From Moniliophthora roreri (lineage: Eukaryota; Basidiomycota; Agaricomycetes; Agaricales; Marasmiaceae), in the NCBI GenBank assembly GCA_001466705.2, contig LATX02000193.1, positions 1-64,000 on the forward strand: a stretch of DNA of 64,000 bases, given 5' to 3'. Shown piece by piece: positions 23,119 through 34,880 of this stretch (position 1 is its first letter; each line of letters starts with the position of its first letter). The notes beneath the pieces were generated by a model. That model searched no databases. It saw nothing but the letters and a program-made list of their open reading frames with translations, and was not told the DNA's origin. Position numbers and translations under genes: made by a program.

Positions 23119-23512
23119 CTCATGTTACTGATGGGTGTAGTTGGGGTGTTGGCAGCATTGACGGACATTGTTGACAGCATTGGCAGCAGTGAGAGCAGCG
23201 GTGTGGCATGATGTTGAGGACAATAATGGTAGTGTTATTGGGGAATGCTGTCAAGGGCTTTGGCATTGAGCATGGTGTTGGCAGCAGTGAGGGTGGTGAC
23301 ATGGCACATAATGTTGGTTGTGTTGCTGGCAGTGACATGTCAAACAGTATCAAGGAATGTTGTTGAGTGTGTTGCTGGCATTGAGAATGGTATTGGTGTT
23401 GTTGGTGATGTGGGTGTCAGTGGCAGAGATGGTGATAGTGGGGACAACAATGGTGGAGACAGCGGTGGGGACAATGGTAGAGACAATGGTAAAGACAATG
23501 GTGGTGGTTAAG
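23119..23512. repeat. Degenerate GT-rich minisatellite
   Basis: The plus strand is almost free of C and consists of degenerate units such as GTTGGCAGCA(G/T)TGA on the left and GG(T/G)AGAGACAAT on the right (23440-23510), the latter in a roughly 12-bp period. It can be translated as Gly/Asp/Asn repeats, but there is no sign of a gene. Confidence 0.6.
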
Positions 23513-24639
23513 AAGAAAGAAGCGGAGTTTGAAAATTTGCCACATGTTGGAATTTAAGGTCCACTTTGGAGGGGTCTTCATTCATGTGATCACTGCTCAT
23601 TTTTCCTAGATGTCCTTTGTAAAGGTGCTGTATCGGTGTTGCATCACTCATGCAACCCCTTCATATTCCAATGATATGGTATGTAGCACAATATAATGCC
23701 TGGAACTCAATATAATGCCCAAAATGTGTTATATCATGATATAATGTCCACAATGTGTTGTAATGCCCTGTAACCATCACAAGACATTATAACAGGTATG
23801 TAATTTTGTTATATTACTATAAAATTATTACAGTACATTCTAACTATGTTATGTTCATCTAGAATAATTACAGACTGTTGCATTTCATGATAATGCCCTG
23901 TAACCTGTTGCAGTGGCCTGTCAATTTTGGTGATGATGGAGTGACATCAATAATACCAGTCATTGTCTTGACCTCAGATAGCACACCCAAACAATATGAG
24001 CAAAACTATATATATTTTAATCTACATACATACATTCATGTATTAATAAGTAATTAATAAGTAGACATAATGTAACTAGATATACAGCTCAAGTTGTGAC
24101 TACATTACCTCAAACACTAGCCTTGGAGACCAACTAAAGATACACTGACAATCATGAGCTCAAACATATGCCCCCATATACATTGCAAGTGCTGTTTCAA
24201 GTCAAGTCAGTTTATATATACTTGGAGGAATCTCAAAAGACTTACCAGTACATCAGGTATTGTCAATCAATTCTAGAGTAGCAGATGGTCAGCATACACT
24301 AGAGTGAGAAGGATAACAAAAACACACCATGATAATTTCTGTCTTCAATCCTAGACATGTGCAAAGTCAGCATAAGAATGTATCATGTTACAGTTAACAT
24401 ACTGGGGCAAGCCAATATAATGGTGCAGGTTAGATGTTGAAGAGAGGGTATGAGTTGGGAGGACAGCAGGAAGTGACAATAAACAATGGCAATGAGAGGG
24501 AATGACCATGATAACAAGAGAGCAACAATGATAAGAGAGCAACAATGATGGTGACAACAAGAGGGTAACAAGGGCAGCAATAAGAGGGAAACAACAGTGA
24601 TGACAAGAGGATAAATANGCCCCAACCCTCTGCCCCAAC

Positions 24640-25262
24640 TCCAAGCCCTCTGCCCAACTCCAACAGCCTTCTACCCTTGAAATGAGGAGCATGACTCTAA
24701 CGACATGGCAAGCTGCAATGCATAGAATGATTAGTATAAAAATAATAGGTCATAAGGTCAACTCATAAGATATAGCCATATGTTGAAGGGGGTTTGGCAC
24801 TGTCATCTGGGTCTCCTCTGAGGTGTCTGATGCATCAAACTATCTTTAGTTCTGCAAAAATGATAAGTAAACAGGACATGTACCTTGCTAATACCAAATT
24901 TTGCTTCTGACCTATGTCCAGCACTCTGTGCATCATCCAGGTTTCAACAATGAAAGGACAGGAGAAAGGATGCACTAGCAGGAGGGAGTTGTAGGAAGTG
25001 GAGATAGTGGTGGTTAGAAAGAAAGAGGTGAGCATGGGGAAATCTAGAGCACAGGGGAGTTTGAGGTGAATAGCACAATTCTTTTTCAAGTTCTTCTCAG
25101 CAGTGTTCTTTCCTAAAGTCTCATTCCACTATGCTTCAAGTTAGAGGCTGAAAAGAACAGTTGATTGGACAGATGTCAGAAAACATCAGGTGCATGTCAG
25201 ATTTTTGCAGATTTGTTGAAAAGCATCTGATAGTGTCCAGTAACATCTTGTTGGGGCTCTCA
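24640..25262. repeat. Dispersed repeat family D, copy 1 (uninterrupted)
   Basis: This segment shares long stretches with 32390-32930 plus 33889-34000: CTCTGCCCCAACTC, TTGAAGGGGGTTTGG..TCTCTGAGGTG, AGTGGTGGTTAGAAAGAAAGA and, at the right, TCAGATTTTTGCAGATTTGTTGAA. Similarity is perhaps 80 percent. In this copy the middle (near 25146) is continuous. Confidence 0.65.
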
Positions 25263-26732
25263 GTATCTGATCAATCTGATCAGCAAAAGCACACTCTGAT
25301 GGCTGAATTTCAGGTGTTATTGACACTCTGCTGCACCTAAAGGTTTGGCTGTATATGACAAGACCCCTATGAGCCAGATTGTCAACATGTTAGTGCATCA
25401 GTACTATAGTGAGAGTACCTATTCATACAATTACATGTGCCTTGTGGGCAATTTTGTCCACAATACCAAAGGGGTTTAGATGTTTTGTTGATAGATCTCT
25501 GCCTTCATCTCATGTTACTTTACAGTTTCTAATATGGTCATCTTACTTTGTTTTGGCATCTAACAGTTCAATCCTCTTGACACTGAAGGTCACTATTCAA
25601 GGACTTGTTGTATATGGTGTTATGTGGTTTCAGTGAACCAGTACCACATTGGCCTGTTGCAATGTTGTGTTCAAATTGGAATTTCTTGGTTCTGTCAAAG
25701 GGGCCAGCAGAGCTGGAGTGGTTGCTCTCTTCACTGTCCCTAACCATGCAGTTACTTTTTATCTTATAATTCTTGTTTGACTCAGCGAAAAGGACTTAAA
25801 ACTAGTTGTACTGCCCTAGCTGGCTTCTCCCCATCCAGAGACCAGACAATGACATCTGGCTCTGCACTTACCTCTTCTGGTGTTGTCAACAGCAGGTCTT
25901 GCTCTGGCATTGCCATGTTTTCATCTTTCAGCCTTATCTCACCTCTTCTAGCTGTAGTTGATGCTTATTGTGCTACTGGTATCTGTGAGGGTCAGACTGG
26001 TCCATGAGACAGTAAAGGGTCTGGGCCTCTGCTAAGGGCTGAAGACGAGGTTACAAGGTTTGTTGAGAGGAACTGAAGAGAAACAAAGGGGAATAAAAAG
26101 GAGTTGATTCAACTAAGGAATAAGGTGATTACAATGTTCTTAAATACTGTAGCTAGGATATCAAATATGAATGAAACAAGTACAAAACATGGTGAGTATG
26201 AGTGAATTAGGCATTAGTGGAAAGTGTGTGGATAATACAGATAAAGAAAGAATAAAGAAAGTTAGAGATATGATGCTTGCATACTTTGGATGTGGAATTA
26301 TGGTGAAATGGAGCCCGGATCATGACAGTATCTCACCTGCTGGTCAATCTCTGACTTATCCCTTCCATGTCCTACCTACAAGTTGTTTCACACATAGATT
26401 CTGAACATGATCCTTTTGTTGTTCTTTCTGCAGCTGATAAAAAGGTGGTTGTGAGACACTATATCCTTCAATGAAGCTGTACCAAGGCTGATTTAAGGCA
26501 AAAGAAGCACCTCCATCATGGGTTAATTGTTTCCAGCAAAAGTCTTGCTGAGAATACATGAGACATTTGCACTAATGTCTGTCTTGTTAGTTGATCCAAT
26601 GCTAATGTGGCTGGATTCATTTTCTCTGAAGAGCTGTCTAACCTCATCTTTGCTGCATGAGACTGACAAATATCAGGTGTGGAATGGGGAAACCCACCTG
26701 CCCCTGTCCCTCTAATCTTGTCTATGGGCTGA
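25263..26732. other. Unclassified repetitive sequence
   Basis: Low-CpG sequence with scattered short frames (25409-25636, 25777-26007, 26171-26404 plus; 26356-26743 minus), none with recognisable domains. Purine-rich 26030-26290 resembles 35060-35450 in composition. It is probably old transposon sequence. Confidence 0.4.
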
Positions 26733-27760
26733 TAATATGGCAAACTTGGAAAAGACCCAATTTTATTCTTCTTACATTACTTTTGAATCAGAACACTTCA
26801 ATATGACACAAGATAATGGGTAATAAGGACTAGAGTGAGCCCAGTCTGCTAGTCATTGCCTTAGAGAAGCTATGGTGCACTGGAAAGTATGAAGAGCTAT
26901 ATGATACACTATACAGAGGTGTCTAAGCTGTACTTTCTGACTTATCTATGTATTAGATCCAAAAGCGGATCACTTCCAAAACCTATAGAGAACCTAACTA
27001 TGGCCCAATGAATGCATTGGCTAGTTAACCAAGCTCTCAAAGTGCTATCAATAGGATTTTAATTTCTATTTTAACTTTCTATAACATCTGCAAAGTGCAA
27101 CATGCAGTCAATCAGTACAGAGATACTTAGAGGAGACATCAAAACAGAAAGACAACTTAGAACAGGAACGATCACAGAATGATCCTCCTCCAAAGTCAAT
27201 ACACAGATCAAAGTCAAAGCAGGTGATCTCTTAATCAAGAGTTCACTAGCAGCAAAACAGTATGAAATAAACTAACTAGATACAAGGTCATCTTGGAAAG
27301 GAGGAAATTACTTCCAAAGGATATCCACTACCTACAGACAGATATGACAAGACATACAAAGAATATCTAACACATAAGAAGTCTTAAATAAGACTGAGCA
27401 TGCATTGTCAAAGGAGATAGGAACAGTAACAGCATGTTCTAACCTTGGAAAATTTGGCATCTAGGCCTCTGCTGAGGTGCAGATACTAGAAAGGGAAATG
27501 CTGTAAAGAAATGGGACAGATACAGCCATCTGCTTGTAGATACCCAAATTAGAGAAAAGAAAATACAAATTATAGAGTCCAGAACACCTGGAGAAGTAGA
27601 TACCCATGTGGATATGGTCAGATACCCTAGTGGCCAGACTCTATGACACCTGAATATTTCCTCTTTTAGCATCTCAGTCACTCATTTATTATTTCCTGAA
27701 TTATCAGACATTATTTATATGTTTCTGTAGATATATTCCATGAACCGTTAATGTGCCCCA
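26733..27760 (+). repeat. Dispersed repeat R2, copy 1
   Basis: It starts TAATATGGCAAACTTGGAAA and runs on through GTAATAAGGACTAGAGTGAG, AGAGAACCTAACTATGGCC and TAGCATCTCAGTCACTC to the AGATATATTCCATGAACC end. The same order recurs at 34881, 35451, 55631, 61516 and 63505 (+) and, inverted, at about 39180-39430. No coding capacity is seen, so it is a non-autonomous element or the LTR-like part of one. Confidence 0.65.
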
Positions 27761-28144
27761 TTTTTGGCATAGACATATAGCAGTGCATTTGCACGTCTAA
27801 TTCCTAATTTAGTGCAGAATACAGACCTGTGTATACACACAGCTTAAGCACTAGTTGTCAATGAACTAATCAGTCTCTCAGATAGCACTGTGAAACAACT
27901 TAGTTGAGGCTTAGTAGACTATACTAGTCCACTACATTGCAGTGAAGTGTCGCTGTGAAGGTCCTTGGTCATAAGTGGGCCAGAAACCACCAATTCCAAT
28001 CTAATAAAGGAATAGATATCAGTGGGATCTACAGTCTGAATGCACCAGACTGGTTGCAAAAGCAATCACAAGCATTATAACATGCTATTGAGACATTATC
28101 ATTATGTGGAATGGTATTGAATACTTCAGAAGACCTATATACAT

Positions 28145-29622
28145 AGTTATTGGAACCTATATCCAGTCAACCAACCTATGTGTTGAGCATTCAAGGATTA
28201 CAAGCTAGGCTATAATTATGAGTATCTCTGCAGAGCCACCATCTAGGCCTAGTGGGACCCTGTATGTTGGAAGCTTGGTGGGATTACACATTCATTGAAA
28301 TATGGATGAAGAATTGACAACCACCAATCAGATAGAGAGGAAGGAAACTAGAGGAGGAGAAAGAATGTGCTGTGGACCACACATCAGTACCACACTAGTG
28401 GTCCTGCACAACATTTGCACAAATATTCCCAATATTGGACATTTTCTACACATAACAGGACTTTTAGACACATATACATTCCTTAAACATATAACATCTT
28501 ATCTTTTCCCATTATTTTGAGTTTGAGTATTATTCTATTTTCTGGACTGTATATAATGTGATGTACATTAGCCACAAGGCTCAAGCAGCAGCTGGCATCT
28601 TGCCTTGCTTCATAGTGGCTTGCTCTGGACACCTGCATTGGTGCTATTCCAGGCAAGTTCACAACAGCATTTTACCAACACCTTCTAGGCATTTGCCAGC
28701 TGTCTCTTCTACAAGCCAAGATACCAATCAAAAGCTCTATTTTACTGTACTTTAGTGTGAAATACACTCAAGTCAACCAACCACCTTGCAAATGCATACC
28801 AATAGGTTGTGTTTATCTGTTATTTGGATTCTTTTGAGAATTGTACACTATTGGTTGTGTTAGTGCACCAAAACTTGAATAAACACATTGCTTCAGTCAC
28901 ATTCATTGGTGTTTCATTGATCTGAGACTCCTCTGCCACTGGTTCACATTACTGGACCAAAACACTTGCAAACACAGTGCTTTACATTGTGTTCACTCAG
29001 TATTGGAGTCTATTAAGAGTCCTTTGCTATTGGGTTGCATCTGTGCACCAAAACCTTACAGAACGTGTTACTTAGATTGTGTTCAACTAGTGTTTGACTT
29101 GTTTGAGAGTCCTACACTATTGGTATGCCCCCACAGACCATACCTCTTGTAAACATGTTACTCTACACCACTTTCACCCATTATTGGATTCTATTAAGAG
29201 TCCTTGACCATTGGTATGCTCCCATGGACCATAACTCTTGCGAATGTGTTGTTTTGCACCATGTTCATCCATTCTTGGACCTTGCTAAGAGTCCTTGACC
29301 ATTGGTACACCCCTGTGGACCATAACTCTCATGAATGTGTTGTTTTGCACCGCGTTCACCTATTATTGGATTCTGTGAAGAGTCCTTGACAATTGGTTCA
29401 CTCCCATGGACCTAATTCTGTCAAAACACACTACTTAGGTCATGTCCAATTCGATTTTGATTGTTCTAAAGTGTTCTAAAATCTTATAAATAATCAAATA
29501 AACTCCAAACCCCTTTGAACTTGATCTTTCAACTCAGATCTAATTTATCTTGATGTTGAAACTCTTCACACTTGACAAGTGTTCAACATGATCTTGAAGT
29601 AGAAGGATTCTGTCTCCTTTGA
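28145..29622 (+). repeat. Dispersed repeat B, copy A (7 minisatellite units)
   Basis: It begins GTTATTGGAACCTATATCCAG and ends at the N at 29623. Copy B (29628-31203) is colinear with it and differs mainly by transitions and by one extra 91-bp unit. A frame at 28302-28520 is conserved in copy B (29784-30002) but has no known domain. Confidence 0.75.
28830..29460 (+). repeat. 91-bp minisatellite inside repeat B, copy A
   Basis: The anchor AGAGTCC(T)TTG recurs at 90-92 bp intervals (about 29016, 29106, 29198, 29288, 29380, with older copies to 28836). A unit reads roughly AGAGTCCTTGACCATTGGTA, then ..CATAACTCTTGTGAATGTG, then ..GTTTTGCACCATGTTCA.. and ..TATTGGATTCTA. Confidence 0.75.
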
Positions 29623-29627
29623 NTATG

Positions 29628-31440
29628 GTTATTGGAACCTATATCCAGTCAACCAACCTATGTGTTGAGCATTCAAGGATTACAAGCTAGGCTATAATCA
29701 TGGGTATCTCCACAGAGCCACCATCTAGGCCTAGTGGGACTCTGTATGTTGGAAGATTGGTGGGATTACACATTCATTGAAATGTGGATAGAGGATTGAC
29801 AACCACCAATTGGATAGAGAGGAAGGAAACTAGAGGAGGAGAAAGAATGTGCTGTGGACTGCACATCAGTACCACACCAGTGGTCCCACACAACATTTGC
29901 ACAAATATTCCCAATATTGGACATTTTCTACACATAGCAGGACTTTTGGACACATATACATTCCTTAAACATATAACATCTTATCTTTTCCCATTATTTT
30001 GAGTTTTGGTATTATTCTATTTTCTGGACTGTATATAAGGTGATGTACATTAGTTACAAGGCTCAAGCAGCAGCTGGCATCTTGCCTCACTTCATAGCAG
30101 CTTGCTCTGGACATCCACATTGGTGCAGTTCCAGGCAAGTTCAACAGTCCTTTACCAATGCCTTCTAGGCATCTGCCAGCTGTTTCTTCTATAAGCTGAG
30201 ATACCAATCAAAAGCTCTATTTTACTGTACTTTAGTGTGAAATACACTTAAGTCAACCAACCACCTTGCAAACATGTTCCAATAGGTTGTGTTCAACTGT
30301 TATTTGGATTCATTTGAGAACTGTACACCATTGGTTGTGTTAGTGCACCAAAACTTAAATAAACACATTGCTTCAGTCACATTCAGTGGTGTTTCATTGA
30401 TCTGAGAGTCCTCTGCCACCAGTTCACATTACTGGACCAAAACACTTGCAAATGTGGTGCTTTACATTGTGTTCACTCAGTATTGGAGTCTATTAAGAGT
30501 CCTTTGCTATTGGGTTGCATCTGTGCACCAAAATCTTACAGAACATGTTACTTAGGTCATGTTCAACCAGTGTTCGACTTGCTTGAGAGTCCTACACTAT
30601 TGGTATGCCCCCACACACCATAACTCTTCTAAATATGTTGCTCTGCACTGCATTCATCTATTATTGGACTCTGTGAAGAGTCCTTGACTATTGGTATGCC
30701 CCTGTGGGCTGTAACTCTTGTGAATGTGTTGTTTTGCACCATGTTTATCCATTCTTAGACCCTGCTAAGAGTCCTTGACCATTGGTATACCCCCACAGAC
30801 TATAACTTTCATGAATGTGTTTTTTTTGTACTGTGTTCATCTATTCTTGGACCCTGCTAAGAGTCCTTGACCATTGGTACACTCCCATGGACCATAACTT
30901 TCATGAATGCATTGTTTTGCACCATGTTCACCTATTATTGGATTCTATGAAGAGTCCTTGACCATTGGTTTGCCCCTGTAGACCTAATTCTGTCAGAACA
31001 CACTACTTAGGCCATGTTCAGTTTGATTTTGATTGTTCTAAAGCATTCTAAAACCTTACAAATAATCAAATAAACTCCAAACCCTCTTGAACTTGATCTT
31101 GCAACTCAGATCTAGTTTATCTTGATGTCAGAGCTCTATACTCACTCTACACACTTGACAAGTGTTCAACATGATCTTGAAGTAGAAGGACTCTGTCTCC
31201 TTCAAGCCCCAACTACTGATGGGTGTTTTGTGGAGGATTGATATGCACAAAACCACTGTCTTCAACATTATTCAACATTATCAGACAACACCCAACTTTG
31301 TCTGATAATGTCCTTAACCCAGAATAATTCAGACCTTATCTGATGTTATCCGACATTATTCAATGTTTCATAGGTAGCTTCTAACAGGCTCTATTAGGCA
31401 TCAGATTCCATCTGATCATGTCTGATAGTGTCTAGTAATG
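29628..31440 (+). repeat. Dispersed repeat B, copy B (8 minisatellite units)
   Basis: Colinear with 28145-29622. Its 91-bp array spans about 30270-31000 with anchors near 30406, 30496, 30588, 30676, 30767, 30857 and 30950. It then continues past the end of copy A into sequence with repeated TCTGATAATGTC-like words (31215-31440) before the N at 31441. Confidence 0.75.
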
Positions 31441-31441
31441 N

Positions 31442-32252
31442 TAAATATGTTGCTCTGCACTGCATTCATCTATTATTGGACTCTGTGAAGAGTCCTTGAC
31501 TATTGGTATGCCCCTGTGGGCTGTAACTCTTGTGAATGTGTTGTTTTGCACCATGTTTATCCATTCTTAGACCCTGCTAAGAGTCCTTGACCATTGGTAT
31601 ACCCCCACAGACTATAACTTTCATGAATGTGTTTTTTTTGTACTGTGTTCATCTATTCTTGGACCCTGCTAAGAGTCCTTGACCATTGGTACACTCCCAT
31701 GGACCATAACTTTCATGAATGCATTGTTTTGCACCATGTTCACCTATTATTGGATTCTATGAAGAGTCCTTGACCATTGGTTTGCCCCTGTAGACCTAAT
31801 TCTGTCAGAACACACTACTTAGGCCATGTTCAGTTTGATTTTGATTGTTCTAAAGCATTCTAAAACCTTACAAATAATCAAATAAACTCCAAACCCTCTT
31901 GAACTTGATCTTGCAACTCAGATCTAGTTTATCTTGATGTCAGAGCTCTATACTCACTCTACACACTTGACAAGTGTTCAACATGATCTTGAAGTAGAAG
32001 GACTCTGTCTCCTTCAAGCCCCAACTACTGATGGGTGTTTTGTGGAGGATTGATATGCACAAAACCACTGTCTTCAACATTATTCAACATTATCAGACAA
32101 CACCCAACTTTGTCTGATAATGTCCTTAACCCAGAATAATTCAGACCTTATCTGATGTTATCCGACATTATTCAATGTTTCATAGGTAGCTTCTAACAGG
32201 CTCTATTAGGCATCAGATTCCATCTGATCATGTCTGATAGTGTCTAGTAATG
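31442..32252 (+). repeat. Exact direct copy of 30631-31440 across an N
   Basis: From TAAATATGTTGCTCTGCACT to GATAGTGTCTAGTAATG the sequence appears identical to 30630-31440, with a single N between the two copies. This looks like an unmerged contig overlap rather than a biological duplication. Beyond 32252 the sequence goes on into new territory. Confidence 0.8.
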
Positions 32253-32389
32253 AGCTATAGTGTCAAAGTACTAAAATACACTGAAGGTGCTACTGAGTAC
32301 AACATGCATAGCAACATGAGCTCTCTGATCTAAGTACCACTCAAACCACCCAGACTCCCACTGTACTATGAGAGTGAGTAAAACCCTCT

Positions 32390-32930
32390 GCCCCAACTCT
32401 TTGCCTCACTACAAACTCTCTACCCAGCTCCAGGAGACACAAGATTGACCACTACCTATAGCACATAGATTAGGAGAAGGATAGCAATGCTCTATGATCA
32501 ACTCACAACATATAGCTTTATGTTGAAAATGGTTTGGTGCTATTGTCTAGTTCTTCTCTGAGGTGCCTGACATGTTGAAATATCTTTAGTTTGCAGACAT
32601 GGTAAGTAACCAGTGTATGTACCTCACCCATACCACATTCCACTACACATCATATCAGGTTCCATCTTGATATAGCAAAAGAGCAGAAGCCACACAATGT
32701 GACAACAATAAGATGGAGGGAAAGGGTGCACTAGTAGGAGGGAGCTGGAAAGATAGTGGTGGTTAGAAAGAAAGAAGCAAATGTGGGGAAATTCAGAGCA
32801 CAGAGAAATTTGAGACAAGTTGTGCATAGACTGCAAAGCACAGTTTTTTTTTTTTCCTAAGTTTATATTCTTTTCTAAAGCCTTGCTTGGTTACACTTCA
32901 AGTTGGAGGCTCTGGAAGAAGTTGTCAGGC
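32390..32930. repeat. Dispersed repeat family D, copy 2 (left part)
   Basis: Matches 24640-25145, ending TTCAAGTTGGAGGCTC. The right part of the family resumes at 33889 (GGTTGATTGGATGGATGTCAG), after the foldback element. Confidence 0.6.
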
Positions 32931-33888
32931 ACTAGTCTCATGATATCTTCCTTTCACAGACACCTACCCTAGAAGGGAACCCTTCCATGGCAGTCTGGGC
33001 TCTGACGTGGAAAAAATGGGGAGGTAGCACCTTTGGGCTCTTTGGTGTCCTTGACAGCATAAAAAAGGCAGGTCTGATCACATGGAGGAAGCCAGGAGTC
33101 AGAACACCATCCACAACATGTCCAGGTCTGCATTGATTCTTGCTTCTTCAATCTTATCCAGTCATTACCTGGTTTTAGAAGGGAAGGAAACAGGGAGGCC
33201 AGTATGTACCAGTCTTTTTTACACTCCCTGTGTTTGATCTAACTGCCCAGATTTATTGAACTTGCTGCAACATCTCTAGTGCTCATGTCTCCCTGTACCC
33301 TCTTACTCTATAGAAAATATAATCTCTATATTCATTTACCTGCATCTCTAATAATCCATAAGCTCAGAAGCTCCATTTCAAGTTCCACTGGTAGACTGTG
33401 AGGTTACAGAAGCCATCCTGTGCCAGACCTCTCAACACCATCAACACTGACTCCCACTTCAACTAGCTTCTTCTATGACCATTTCAGTCTACTTGTTGTA
33501 AGGGTGAAGGGCATTTGTTAATTATCCTCACAGGCAGTTCACAGCAAGGCAGATTGTAAAAAAAAAAAATAATATATTGTAATGATTTATGTACTTAAAA
33601 GAGAGAGACCAATGGGCATTTTGAGCTATGAAAAATCAGTCTTATACTCATCTTTGCCCAAATTTCAACCAGATGCACTTTGTGAGAGCTGAAATAAGGA
33701 TGCTCATTATTGATAAAGATGAGTCAAGTGAGTGTACATGATCAGACCTGCCTTTTTCATGCTGTCAAGAATGCCGAAGAGTCCAAAGGTGCTACTCTCC
33801 CATTTTTTCCACATCAGAGCCCAGACTGCCATAGAAGGGTTCTCTTCTAGGGTAGGTGTCCATGAAAGGAAGGTATCATGAGACTAGT
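32931..33888. mobile_element. Foldback-type element with ~150-bp inverted repeats
   Basis: The left arm (32931-33083) starts ACTAGTCTCATGATA and includes CACCTACCCTAGAAGGGAAC and GGCAGGTCTGATCA. The right arm (33742-33888) is its reverse complement with a few mismatches. The interior, about 660 bp, encodes no transposase. The element interrupts repeat family D, whose copy at 24.6-25.3 kb is continuous there. Flanks CAGGC and CAGGGC may be a worn target-site duplication. Confidence 0.65.
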
Positions 33889-34359
33889 CAGGGCATGGTT
33901 GATTGGATGGATGTCAGAAAATATCAGGTGTGTGTCAGATTTTTGTAAATTTGTTGAATAACATCTAATAGTGTTGGACAGCATCTGGTAACATCTCATT
34001 GGGTATAAGTGCTTATCATGCCAAAATTGATTTTTCTGACACTGTATACACTGAATGGATGACTTTCCATAAGAATTAATTGCCAACTGGCAATTTCAAC
34101 AAGATCCTGAAAGGAAATGAGATTGGGTTATTTGCCAGGTTAATTGCACTCTTGTTTCCCATAAGAAATTAATTGACATATTTGTACTAGCTGATGGACC
34201 ACCAAATGCTTTCTGCCTTCCATACTCTTAGTTGTGCCATCTAGTCATCCTCTGGCAAGAAATTCTGCCCAAGAGAAGTCTATCATGACTCTGTCCCTTA
34301 TGGGCCTTCCTATGCATTCTAAGTCAGTAAAGGAACCCAAGACATGCAAGAGGACCACC
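33889..34359. other. Right part of repeat D and unclassified sequence
   Basis: 33889-34000 matches 25146-25262. The rest up to 34359 has no gene or recognised repeat. Confidence 0.45.
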
Positions 34360-34880
34360 TTCAAGCACAGGATGCACAAAGAACACAGTGCACAAAGCAC
34401 AAAACACAAGAGCTACAGTCCTATACAAAGACTCAATAACTGATATAGTCTGACCCTATGGAGCTCAAGACTTCTTTAAGACAACTACAGCACACAGCAT
34501 ACTGGAAAAGGTCCTAGACCAATTTCTACAAAGAGTTCAGTGCAGGCACACCCTTTGCTAAGACTCTAAGTGTGTCAAAACCTGATACCCAACACAGGCC
34601 ACACTCCAAGTGCCCAAGGCTCCTTCTTGGTGTAAAGTGTCTCTTAGAAAAGTGGTACAATGCACTTAAGATGTTACTCTTAGTCTCTTATGACACAAGT
34701 TTGTTATTAGATTTCTATCTCTCTGGAGTCACTCAGGACCAATCTCCAGGGCCTGAAGTGAGGAAGCAAAACTGGAATAGCACACAAATTTATACACCAA
34801 ACAAACTCATCATGTATTCACAATCAGAGGGGGCAGAGTTACTTGAATATGCACAAATATCTAGCTGTCCTTATATACAA
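34360..34880 (+). repeat. Dispersed repeat R1, copy 1
   Basis: Starts within ACAAGAGCTACAGTC.. and ends TCCTTATATACAA, immediately followed by an R2 start. It contains a frame of about 95 codons (34572-34883) with FYLSGVTQDQSPGPEVRKQN that is also present in other R1 copies: 36790-37059, 37382-37624 and 37947-38198 (-), 38963-39148 (+) and 56631-56915 (-). No known domain. Confidence 0.65.

Larger units (their letters stand above)
21641..24600. other. Repeat-rich, AT-rising transition zone without genes
   Basis: CpG becomes rare after about 21,980. The stretch holds a G run (22080-22090), GGTTATG-type short repeats (22300-22380), a 19-bp tandem repeat, a GT-rich minisatellite, and palindromic TTACAGG/CATTATAAC segments (22540-22620 and 23690-23930). 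No frame has the look of a real protein; the longest (22698-23180, minus) is of biased composition. One N at 24618. Confidence 0.5.

Noticed and set aside
22698..23180. 160-codon minus frame as a gene
   Set aside because: Biased composition, no start context, no domain, and located in CpG-poor repeat sequence.
28740..31000. CRISPR array
   Set aside because: The 91-bp units are directly adjacent without unique spacers, and the DNA is from a fungus; it is a minisatellite.
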